From contig NZ_RJLN01000050.1 of the NCBI RefSeq assembly GCF_003725545.1, forward strand, positions 1 to 39,883: a DNA stretch of 39,883 bases. Reading direction: 5' to 3'. The position numbers were made by a program, and so were the translations under genes. Positions 30,416-36,734 of this stretch are shown here, piece after piece; the stretch's first letter is position 1; every line of letters begins with the position of its first letter. The notes under the pieces were generated by a model. That model did no database searches and was not told the DNA's origin. It was given only the letters and a program-made list of their open reading frames with translations. The stretch comes from Micromonospora solifontis (GTDB lineage: Bacteria > Actinomycetota > Actinomycetes > Mycobacteriales > Micromonosporaceae).

Positions 30416-32452
30416 CTACAGCAGCGAGAGTTGCTCGGCCGGCGGCGGGGGCGGTGCGGCCGGCTGCCGCCGGTTGTCACCGACCTCGCCCCGGTGCAGC
30501 CCGTGCCGGCGGGCCGCCATCCGCACCCGCGCGGTCACCTCCCGCTGGTACGCCTGCGGGACGTACGCGCCGGACCGGTAGAGCTGCCGGTAGCGGGGGA
30601 CCAGTTGCGGGAAGTCGCGGGCCAGCCAGTGCGCGTACCACTCGCGGGCGCCGGGGCGCAGGTGCAGCGGCAGGGGAGTGACGCTGCTGGCCCCGGCCGA
30701 GGCGATCGCCGCCACGGTCGCCTCGATCGACTCGTCGTCGTCGCTGAGCCCGGGCAGGACCGGCGCCATCAGCACGCCCACCTCGAAGCCGGCGTCGGTG
30801 AGCTGGCGTACCGCGTCCAGCCGGCGACGCGGGCTCGGCGTGCCCGGCTCGACCGCCCGCCACAGCGCCTCGTCGACGAAGCCCACTGAGTACGACAGCC
30901 CGACCCGGGTCACCTCGGCCGCCTGGCGTAGCAGCGGCAGGTCGCGCAGGAGCAGCGTGCCCTTGGTCAGGATCGAGAACGGGTTGGCGAAGTCGCGCAG
31001 CGCCTCGATGATCGGCGGCATGAGCCGGTAGCGGCCCTCCGCCCGCTGGTAGCAGTCCACGTTGGTGCCCATCGCGACGTGCGCGCCGCGCCAGCGCGGG
31101 GCGGCCAGCTCGCGGCGGACCAGCTCGCCCGCGTTGACCTTGACGATCACCTTGCGGTCGAAGTCCGCCCCGGCGTCGAGGTCGAGGTAGGTGTGCGTGT
31201 TGCGGGCGAAGCAGTTGTGGCTGACCACGCCGTTGGCGATGAAGTCGCCGGTGCCGGTGGTGATGTCCCACAGCGGCAGCTCCAGGCCGAGGTCCTCGAT
31301 CCTGACCACGCCGAGCCGGGCCGGGCACTTCAGCGCGGTCCCCTCGATGGACCGCTTGCGGGTGACCGCCGGGTCGGTCAGGTGGAAGAACCGCAGCCGC
31401 TCGGGCAGGCCGCCGGTCAGCCGGACCTGGCCGACCCGGTTGGGCCGGCCGGGAGCCTCGACGACGCAGGAGAAGCCGAAGTGGCGCAGGGCGTCGGCCG
31501 TCCGGTCGAGGATCTCGTCGCTGCCGCCGCTGATCCGGAAGATGCTCCGGCGGCAACTCCCTCCGGCGTCGAAGATGCCGGCGAGGAAGCCCAGCCGCCA
31601 GTCGTCCGTCGGCTCGTCCGGCCAGCGGACCAGCTCGGCGATCGCCGCGACGTCCCGCTGCCGGGCCGTACCCGGGCTGGTGGTCGCCCGCCGCCTCCCG
31701 CCGGTCGGGGCGGCGGACCGCCCAATCTCGACGCCGGCCTCGGCGAGGAACCGCTGCGTGCGGTCGACCGCCTCCTGGTCGGCCAGGGTCAGCCGGAACC
31801 GGCTGCCGAGCTGCGCGTCGCCGCGGACCACGCCGCAGAGGTAGCCCCGGCGGTAGTCGGCCGACTCCTTGGGCGCGGTGGCGAACCGGCCCGTCCCGAT
31901 CAACCGGTTCCGGGTGGTCAGGTACGGCCGCTTCCCGGTGCCGCTCATCGCGCCGGTGACGTACTTCCAGCCGCGCTCGGTCAGGAACCGGTGATCCCCA
32001 CTGGCGACCAGGGTGGTGCCGTCCGCCAGGGTGACCCGGTACGCCCGCTTCACCGTCGACCAGACGTCGCGGACGGTGGTCACCACGTACCGGCGGTAGG
32101 CGCCGCTGCGCTCGGTGCCGTAGATCCGGTCGCCCGGGGTCAGCTCGCTGATCGGCCTCGTGCGGCCGTCCGCCATCAGCACCGGCGTGTCACCGGCGAG
32201 GCAATAGACACACGCATGGCTGCAGCCGCGGTACGGGTTGATCGTCCACTCGAACGGGACGCGGGACTGGCCGGGCACCCGGTTGATGATCGACTTCGCC
32301 TGCACCTCGTAGAAGGTCATGCCGGCGAAGCCGGGGGTGTCGAAGGTGCGGGTGATCGCGCCGGGGAGCGCCAGCGGCAGGGGTGGAGCCGCTGGCGCTC
32401 CCCCGTCGGGAGTCCCCTCGTCCGGGGGAGCGGAGAGGTTGTCCCAGCGCAT
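30416..32452 (-). CDS. Rv2578c-family radical SAM protein (SplB/photolyase-like), intein-containing
   Basis: 678-residue precursor; after removal of a 330-residue intein the product would be 348 residues, close to Rv2578c. Exteins: 1-83 and 414-678. TINPYRGCSHACVY joined to CFARNTHTYLDLD restores the radical SAM CxxxCxxC motif (Cys77, Cys81 and the former residue 414). Further family blocks are AMGTNVDCYQRAEGRYRLM, FSILTKGTLLLRDLPLL and VLMAPVLPGLSDDDES. The family is grouped with spore-photolyase-like DNA repair enzymes (COG1533), but its reaction is unknown. The ATG at 32452 is chosen since homologues begin MRW; an ATG at 32461 lies in the SOS-like box. That box suggests induction by DNA damage. 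Confidence 0.93.
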   Translation of the reverse strand: MRWDNLSAPPDEGTPDGGAPAAPPLPLALPGAITRTFDTPGFAGMTFYEVQAKSIINRVPGQSRVPFEWTINPYRGCSHACVYCLAGDTPVLMADGRTRPISELTPGDRIYGTERSGAYRRYVVTTVRDVWSTVKRAYRVTLADGTTLVASGDHRFLTERGWKYVTGAMSGTGKRPYLTTRNRLIGTGRFATAPKESADYRRGYLCGVVRGDAQLGSRFRLTLADQEAVDRTQRFLAEAGVEIGRSAAPTGGRRRATTSPGTARQRDVAAIAELVRWPDEPTDDWRLGFLAGIFDAGGSCRRSIFRISGGSDEILDRTADALRHFGFSCVVEAPGRPNRVGQVRLTGGLPERLRFFHLTDPAVTRKRSIEGTALKCPARLGVVRIEDLGLELPLWDITTGTGDFIANGVVSHNCFARNTHTYLDLDAGADFDRKVIVKVNAGELVRRELAAPRWRGAHVAMGTNVDCYQRAEGRYRLMPPIIEALRDFANPFSILTKGTLLLRDLPLLRQAAEVTRVGLSYSVGFVDEALWRAVEPGTPSPRRRLDAVRQLTDAGFEVGVLMAPVLPGLSDDDESIEATVAAIASAGASSVTPLPLHLRPGAREWYAHWLARDFPQLVPRYRQLYRSGAYVPQAYQREVTARVRMAARRHGLHRGEVGDNRRQPAAPPPPPAEQLSLL
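31214..32203 (-). other. intein with LAGLIDADG endonuclease domain in the radical SAM gene
   Basis: 330 codons. Splicing block A: CLAGDTPVLMADGRTRPISE with Cys1. Block B: GTTLVASGDHRFLTERGW, where Ser replaces the usual Thr of TxxH. Blocks F/G: LPLWDITTGTGDFIANGVV then SHN, with the penultimate His and last Asn330, followed by Cys+1 of the C-extein. All catalytic splicing residues are therefore present. Endonuclease motifs: YLCGVVRGDAQLG (121-133) keeps its acid, but the second, LAGIFDAGGS (207-216), has Gly214 where the catalytic Asp/Glu belongs. Splicing is probably active and DNA cleavage probably lost. Confidence 0.93.
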
Positions 32453-32460
32453 GACCCTCA

Positions 32461-32478
32461 TTCGAACATGTGTACGAA
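32461..32478. promoter_or_regulatory. LexA (SOS) box
   Basis: TTCGAACATGTGTACGAA; its core TCGAAC-ATGT-GTACGA matches the actinobacterial LexA consensus TCGAAC-N4-GTTCGA at 11 of 12 defined bases. It lies nine bases upstream of the radical SAM start (32452, minus) and 66 bases before the divergent DCC gene, so LexA bound here would block the former and might affect the latter. Confidence 0.72.
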
Positions 32479-32543
32479 GGATGTGCAAGTGACGCGCCGG
32501 ACACCGGGCGCCGGAGCGCGCCCACCGGGTGCAGGATGGGGGC

Positions 32544-32963
32544 ATGGAGACGTCGACCTTCGTCTACGACGGCGACTGCGCGTTCTGCACCCGCTGCGCG
32601 CAGTTCATCGAGCGCCGGATTCCCACCGGTGCCCGGGTGGTGCCCTGGCAGTTCGCCGACCTGGCGGCGCTCGGGCTGACGGAGGCCGAGTGCGAGGAGG
32701 CGGTGCAGTGGGTGGGCGCCGACGGTTCCCGCGCCGCCGGCCCGGACGCCATCGCCCGGCTGCTGGGGGCCAGCGCGCCGCTGTGGCGGGTGGCGGGCGC
32801 CGGCCTGCGCTTCCCGCCCGTGCGGGCGGCGGCGTGGCCGGCGTACCGCTGGGTGGCCCGCAACCGGCACCGGATGCCCGGCGGCACCGCCGCCTGCGCA
32901 CTGCCCCAGGAGGCCCGCGAGCGCCTCTACGGCTCCACCGGCCTCCCCACCCCCGGCTCCTGA
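32544..32963 (+). CDS. DCC-family thiol oxidoreductase-like protein (DUF393)
   Basis: 139 residues. FVYDGDCAFCTRCAQFIERR contains the D-x-x-C-x-x-C motif that names the family (Asp-Cys-Cys), in a thioredoxin-like fold. An arginine-rich C-terminal half (AYRWVARNRHRMPGG, then Cys in AACALP) is typical. DCC domains are often fused or adjacent to HTTM membrane domains; the HTTM gene is the next one here, convergent. The ATG at 32544 has a GGGGG just upstream. Redox partner unknown. Confidence 0.9.
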   Translation: METSTFVYDGDCAFCTRCAQFIERRIPTGARVVPWQFADLAALGLTEAECEEAVQWVGADGSRAAGPDAIARLLGASAPLWRVAGAGLRFPPVRAAAWPAYRWVARNRHRMPGGTAACALPQEARERLYGSTGLPTPGS

Positions 32964-33002
32964 CCCGCGCGCCCGCGTCGCGCGCCCGCACCACAGGCCC
33001 CT

Positions 33003-33056
33003 GATTCACGGAAAGAGTGGCCATCCACGGCGGAATGGCCACTCTTTCCGTGAATC
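33003..33056. repeat. dispersed palindrome, copy 3
   Basis: A 22-bp perfect stem (33003-33024 with 33035-33056), GATTCACGGAAAGAGTGGCC being the start of the left arm, and a 10-base loop. Longest of the three copies. It lies between the convergent DCC (ends 32963) and HTTM (ends 33100) genes. Confidence 0.9.
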
Positions 33057-33099
33057 TGCGCGGACCTCCGAAGCGGGAGGGCGGGACGGTGGATGGGGG

Positions 33100-34014
33100 T
33101 TAGGCGCTGGGGGCGGGGTCGACGGCCGGGTCGGGGACGGTGAGCGAGGTGGCCGGCGCGGTCGGGGTGGGGTCGCCGTCGGGCCGGGACCGGCGGGCGA
33201 GGAACTGGCGGGCCCGGAGCACCGGGCGGACCTTCTCCAGCGGCAGGAAGCTGGTCATCGCCACCAGGTGTGGCGCGAACGAGATCGTGATCGTCGCGAT
33301 GGTCACCAGGTGGAACGAGTAGAAAAAGCCCACCGCGGCGGGTCGCCAGCGCTCGGGCACCACGAAGACCAGCGGGCTGAGCAGCTCGAAGGCGAGGATG
33401 CCGAACTGGGCGACGATCAGCAGGTGCGGCACTTGGGCGATCAGGTCGGCCAGGTCGGTGCCGCGCCGGATGATCGCCCGGGCCAGCACCGAGCCGGTCG
33501 CCCAGTCGAACCCGCCGAACCGGAACTTGGCCCACGCCGCCAGGAAGTACGTGCAGACCACCGCGATCTGGGTGACCCGCAGCGCCCAGCCACCGGCCTC
33601 CGTGCGGGTGGGATCGCCGTGCCGGGCCCGTCCGGCGGTGGGCAGCACGGCCAGCGCGACGAGGAGCCCGAACCGGTCGTGGTCGACCTTGCCGTAGCTC
33701 ATCGCGACGATCATCCACTCGAAGTAGAGGGCGAAGACCGTCCAGCCGAGCAGCCGGGGTGCCCGCCCGGTCGCCGCGAGCAGGGCGACGACCAGCAGCA
33801 CCCAGAAGATCACCCCGACCACCGCCGGGGTGGGGGTGGGCAGCGGGAGGAGCCGGCCGATCAGCAGCGGCTGGTAGAGCTCGCCCGGCACGTCCACCCG
33901 GCTGCGCACCCAGGGGGTGAAGACCACCAGGTCCGCGGCGACGAAGAGATAGACGAGGGTACGGAAGGCGGCCACCCGTCCGCGTGGCACCGCCTCGGTC
34001 AGCCAGCCGGTCAC
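33100..34014 (-). CDS. HTTM-domain membrane protein
   Basis: 304 residues with about seven membrane helices. The pattern AFRTLVYLFVAADLVVFTP at the start, YQPLLIGRLLPLPTPTPAVV, YFLAAWAKFRFGGFDWATGS and LLSPLVFVV followed by FFYSFHLVTIATITIS is that of HTTM proteins, the membrane module related to vitamin-K-dependent gamma-carboxylase. Whether it carboxylates anything is not known; a redox link with quinones and DCC partners is suspected for the family. GTG at 34014 is chosen because it forms a GTGA overlap with the upstream stop. The Ala/Pro/Asp-rich tail (about 275-304) is low-complexity. Confidence 0.88.
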   Translation of the reverse strand: MTGWLTEAVPRGRVAAFRTLVYLFVAADLVVFTPWVRSRVDVPGELYQPLLIGRLLPLPTPTPAVVGVIFWVLLVVALLAATGRAPRLLGWTVFALYFEWMIVAMSYGKVDHDRFGLLVALAVLPTAGRARHGDPTRTEAGGWALRVTQIAVVCTYFLAAWAKFRFGGFDWATGSVLARAIIRRGTDLADLIAQVPHLLIVAQFGILAFELLSPLVFVVPERWRPAAVGFFYSFHLVTIATITISFAPHLVAMTSFLPLEKVRPVLRARQFLARRSRPDGDPTPTAPATSLTVPDPAVDPAPSA

Positions 34015-34451
34015 CGGGTGGCCTGCCAGGCCACGACGGTACGGTCGGTCCACCGGCCGGTCGGTCGACCGCCCTGGATGTCGTACCAGCGGATCACGAT
34101 GCGGACCTCGACCAGCGCGGGCGCGGTCGGGTGCCGCTCGGCGTACGCGTCGGCGACCTGCCGCAGCCGGGCGGGGTCGGCGACGTACCGGGACTGCTGG
34201 CCCTCGATCTCGGCCCGGCGGATGCCGGTGGCGTCCTGGCCCAGCGGGACCACCGCCCCGGTCCCGTCCACCCCTTCGACCCGGGTGTCCGGCGCGGGCG
34301 CGTCCGGCGGGTCCGAGGTGGAGTACATCCGGAACGGGCCGAACGGGAAGTCGTCATCGGTGCCCCGGACGGTGCCGGCGAGGAGCAGCGCCAACCCGAG
34401 CACGGTGGCACCCAGCCGGATCGCGCGGCCGCGGGTGGTCAGGGTCTCCAT
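34011..34451 (-). CDS. small membrane-anchored partner of the HTTM protein
   Basis: 146 residues. One N-terminal membrane helix (about 12-30, LGATVLGLALLLAGTV), then FPFGPFRMYSTSDPPDAPAP, a motif I associate with small proteins next to HTTM genes, and an extracytoplasmic-looking domain ending WYDIQGGRPTGRWTDRTVV. Its stop overlaps the HTTM start by four bases, which indicates coupled translation in a 1:1 complex. The ATG at 34451 gives the helix right at the start; an upstream ATG at 34505 would add 18 polar residues. Function unknown. Confidence 0.82.
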   Translation of the reverse strand: METLTTRGRAIRLGATVLGLALLLAGTVRGTDDDFPFGPFRMYSTSDPPDAPAPDTRVEGVDGTGAVVPLGQDATGIRRAEIEGQQSRYVADPARLRQVADAYAERHPTAPALVEVRIVIRWYDIQGGRPTGRWTDRTVVAWQATR

Positions 34452-34551
34452 CGGGTGTGGACGATACGGGACCAAGCCCCCTCGCGGTGTCCATCCGTCG
34501 TCCATGGCTTGCTGACCGTGTCGCCACCGGCGGACCCCCGGAAACGGCGAT

Positions 34552-34578
34552 GGCCGGGCCCCGTTCGGGGACCCGGCC
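34552..34578 (-). terminator. hairpin downstream of trxA
   Basis: GGCCGGGCCCC (34552-34562) pairs with 34567-34578, with one bulged A and a four-base loop. It lies 21 bases past the thioredoxin stop on the minus strand. Confidence 0.75.
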
Positions 34579-34598
34579 GTCGGCGCGTACGGCGTGGC

Positions 34599-34967
34599 TC
34601 AGTGCTGGTGGCCCTGCTCGGCCATCTGCTTGCGGACCTCGTCCATGTCCAGCTTCTCCACCTGCTCGATCAGGTTCTCGAGCGCCGACTCGGGCAGGGC
34701 GCCCGGCTGCGCGAACACGATCACGCCGTCCTTGATCGCCATGATCGTCGGGATCGAACTGATGTTGAACTTGACGGCCAGCTCCTGCTGGGCCTCGGTG
34801 TCGACCTTGCCGAAGGTGATGCCCGGGTGCTTCTCGGACGAGCGCTCGTAGACCGGGCCGAACCGCTTGCACGGGCCGCACCAGTCGGCCCAGAAGTCCA
34901 ACAGGACGATCCCGTCCTTCTCGGTCACCTCGTCAAAGTTGGCGGTGGTCAGCTCAACCGTTGCCAT
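34599..34967 (-). CDS. trxA: thioredoxin
   Basis: 122 residues. LLDFWADWCGPCKRFGPVYE carries the redox-active WCGPC, and the cis-Pro lies in ISSIPTIMAIKDG. Beyond the usual ~107 residues it has a charged, His-ending tail (EEVRKQMAEQGHQH-like), common in actinobacterial thioredoxins. It keeps cytosolic protein thiols reduced together with thioredoxin reductase. GGAGAG is six bases before the ATG. The upstream SigR-type promoter ties it to thiol-oxidative stress. Confidence 0.96.
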   Translation of the reverse strand: MATVELTTANFDEVTEKDGIVLLDFWADWCGPCKRFGPVYERSSEKHPGITFGKVDTEAQQELAVKFNISSIPTIMAIKDGVIVFAQPGALPESALENLIEQVEKLDMDEVRKQMAEQGHQH

Positions 34968-35007
34968 TGCACTCTCCGATCAGCGCGGATTGCCTCTACG
35001 TCCCGTC

Positions 35008-35035
35008 GAACCAGGGTGGATGTCCAGGAATTCCC
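35008..35035 (-). promoter_or_regulatory. SigR-type promoter of trxA
   Basis: On the minus strand GGGAAT (35035-35030), an 18-base spacer, then GTTC (35011-35008). This equals the Streptomyces SigR consensus GGAAT-N18/19-GTT. Transcription would start near 35001, giving a leader of about 34 bases. Confidence 0.8.
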
Positions 35036-35513
35036 GGGACACCGGCGACGAAACGCTGTGCAGCCCCACGGTCACGGTCGGACGTATCGAGGGTAATCGG
35101 TCCGCGAGGCACTGCGGAACGCAAATGCGTCATGCACATGCGTGACGTGCCGTGATGGGAGCGTTTCCAGGGAGATCGCGGCGATCGAGCGCTACGGATC
35201 GGTAATTTGACGCTTGACAAGCGGCTATTCGACCTGCAGAGATCGCTTGGCACATGGTCGAAAGTTACCGAGCGTAATGTAACAAAAAGATAAATGTGAC
35301 GTCCGTCTCTGTCGGGTTCGCGCTGCCGTAAGGCAGAATCTTCCCCATCAGAGCGTGGGCGGCGGGTGCCGGGGAGGGCCCCGCCGCTCATTGCGTCTCC
35401 CCCCGGGTCGGCCCGTGTGACATTTCCGCGCCAGCAGCGCCCCCGTCGTCGCCTTAACAAGCGGTAAGGCATGCTGTGCCGAACTCCATCGCCGCCCGTC
35501 GAAGGGGACAAGG
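35036..35513. other. long intergenic region with hairpins, upstream of the MaoC gene
   Basis: No gene is supported here. The stretch 35205-35300 is unusually AT-rich for this genome (GTAATGTAACAAAAAGATAA) and includes a possible -10, TAATGT at 35275-35280. Downstream lie CTGCC-GTAA-GGCAG (35323-35336), GCGGCGGG paired with CCCGCCGC (35359-35366 with 35380-35387), and GCCTTA-N8-TAAGGC (35451-35470). A structured leader of 200 bases or more for the MaoC transcript, or a small RNA, is possible. I could not match it to a known riboswitch. Confidence 0.5.
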
Positions 35514-36029
35514 ATGCAGTTCGGCCGCTACTACGAGGAGTTCGAGGTCGGCGCGGTCTACCGGCACTGGCCGGGCAAGACGGTCACCGAGTACGACGAC
35601 CACCTCTTCTGCCTGCTCACCATGAACCACCACCCGCTCCACATGGACGCCCACTACGCCGAGTCGGCGAGCCAGTTCAAGCGCAACGTGGTGGTCGGCA
35701 ACTACATCTACTCGCTGCTGCTCGGCATGTCGGTGCCCGACGTCAGCGGCAAGGCGATCGCCAACCTCGAGATCGAGTCGCTGCGGCACGTCGCCCCGAC
35801 CTTCCACGGCGACACCATCTACGGCGAGACGACGGTGCTGGACAAGCGGGAGTCGTCCTCGAAGCCGGACCGCGGCGTGGTCGCCGTGGAGACCCGTGGC
35901 TACAACCAGGACGGGACCCTGGTCTGCGTCTTCCGGCGCAAGGTCATGGTCCCCAAGAAGGAGTACGCGGCGGCCGCCGTGCCCGACGGCGTGGACCCGG
36001 AGCGGCCGAGCTTCCCCGAGCCGCGCTGA
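35514..36029 (+). CDS. MaoC-type hydratase, candidate mesaconyl-CoA hydratase
   Basis: 171 residues. FEVGAVYRHWPGKTVTEYDD is followed by the hydratase-2 style stretch DHLFCLLTMNHHPLHMD, with the Asp-x-x-x-x-His type catalytic pair of the MaoC hot-dog fold, then VVGNYIYSLLLGMSVPDVSG and APTFHGDTIYGETTVL. It closely resembles the gene next to ccr/meaA in Streptomyces that hydrates mesaconyl-CoA (methyl-C1) to beta-methylmalyl-CoA, the substrate of the CitE-like lyase seen at 24102. AAGGGGACAAGG precedes the ATG. Stands alone with a terminator behind it. Confidence 0.92.
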   Translation: MQFGRYYEEFEVGAVYRHWPGKTVTEYDDHLFCLLTMNHHPLHMDAHYAESASQFKRNVVVGNYIYSLLLGMSVPDVSGKAIANLEIESLRHVAPTFHGDTIYGETTVLDKRESSSKPDRGVVAVETRGYNQDGTLVCVFRRKVMVPKKEYAAAAVPDGVDPERPSFPEPR

Positions 36030-36046
36030 CCCACTGGCGTATCGAG

Positions 36047-36089
36047 AAGGACGCCGCCCCCCGGCGTTCCCCGGGGTAGGGGTCCTTTT
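36047..36089 (+). terminator. Rho-independent-like terminator after the MaoC gene
   Basis: AAGGAC (36047-36052) pairs with GTCCTT (36082-36087) around a GC-rich core that can pair internally, and TTTT ends the right arm at 36086-36089. One of the few hairpins here with a T-run. Confidence 0.65.
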
Positions 36090-36127
36090 CGCCTTCCGGG
36101 GCATATGCTGACGCCGGAGGTCCCCCG

Positions 36128-36211
36128 ATGAGCGAGCGCAGCGAGCGAATCATCAGGCTCAGCGCTTCGGCGCCTCGCGGCGCCGCGGAGCGGAGCGGAG
36201 CGGTGGTATGA
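36128..36211 (+). CDS. 27-residue leader peptide coupled to the next gene
   Basis: MSERSERIIRLSASAPRGAA is the start; Ser/Arg/Glu/Ala rich. It has its own GGAGG (36116-36120) seven bases upstream, and its stop TGA overlaps the ATG of the following gene (ATGA at 36208-36211), while that gene has only a weak GGAG-like site. The SER-SER part comes from GAGCGAGCGCAGCGAGCGAA, a sequence type found before many actinomycete genes. A short repeat rather than a selected peptide remains possible. Confidence 0.5.
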   Translation: MSERSERIIRLSASAPRGAAERSGAVV

Positions 36212-36699
36212 GGCGCTCCGTACCCGGAGAGCCGCCCTCCGCCGGCCGCCGCGCCGCACCCTTGACCACCGCCGCATACTCCCCGGCGGAGTGGGACCTG
36301 CTGACCGACCTGCCGGGTCGGGTCCTCGTCGCCGCCGCCTCGCCGGGTTCCGGCCGCCCGCCGCGCGGCGTCGCCGCCGGGCTCGCCGGCCTCGACGCGG
36401 TGGCGGCCGGCCGGGGGTTCGACAGCGACCTGGTCCGCGCCGTGGTCTCCGCGATCTACGCCCGGCACGACGGCGCCGCCACCCGCGACGAGCGCCTCAC
36501 CGACGTCGTCGACCTGCTCGCCGCGTGCCGGGCGGCGGTACGGGTGCTGCGCCGCCGCGCCGACCCGGCCGACTCGGCGGCGTACCGGCAGTGGGTGGAG
36601 TCGGTCGCGGCCCGGGTCTGCCGGGCCGGCGAGGCCGGGTCGAGCCCCGCCGACCGGCGGTTCCTCGACCGGCTCGGCGGCGCGCTGGACCTGCGCTGA
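36208..36699 (+). CDS. hypothetical protein
   Basis: 163 residues, mostly helical, Ala/Arg-rich. The core begins AAYSPAEWDLLTDLPGRVLV and contains VAAGLAGLDAVAAGRGFDSD and DVVDLLAACRAAVRVLRRRA. There is no membrane helix. A TTG at 36262 (TTG-ACC) would start the protein right at the conserved-looking core and is an alternative. It precedes the SpoU gene by 35 bases on the same strand. Family not recognised. Confidence 0.7.
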   Translation: MRRSVPGEPPSAGRRAAPLTTAAYSPAEWDLLTDLPGRVLVAAASPGSGRPPRGVAAGLAGLDAVAAGRGFDSDLVRAVVSAIYARHDGAATRDERLTDVVDLLAACRAAVRVLRRRADPADSAAYRQWVESVAARVCRAGEAGSSPADRRFLDRLGGALDLR

Positions 36700-36734
36700 C
36701 CCGGGGGCCGGCCGGGCCGTACCCTCTGGAGACC

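Noticed and set aside
32452..32545. Longer N-terminus (31 extra residues) for the radical SAM protein
   Set aside because: It would read through the SOS-like box and adds Cys/Arg/His-rich sequence unlike homologues, which begin MRW.
35214..35231. TTGACA at 35214 as a promoter for the MaoC gene
   Set aside because: No TANNNT lies 16-19 bases downstream; the TTGACA is part of a small palindrome CGCTTGACAAGCG.
34996..35511. Open frame of 171 codons on the minus strand upstream of trxA
   Set aside because: It spans the SigR-type promoter and the AT-rich patch, has no Shine-Dalgarno, and its amino acid make-up (Arg/Ser/Gly/Pro, no family pattern) looks like a chance frame.
35280..35513. Cobalamin riboswitch before the MaoC gene
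   Set aside because: The pathway uses B12, so I looked for the conserved box, but no convincing GCCACTG-type sequence or the usual fold could be found.
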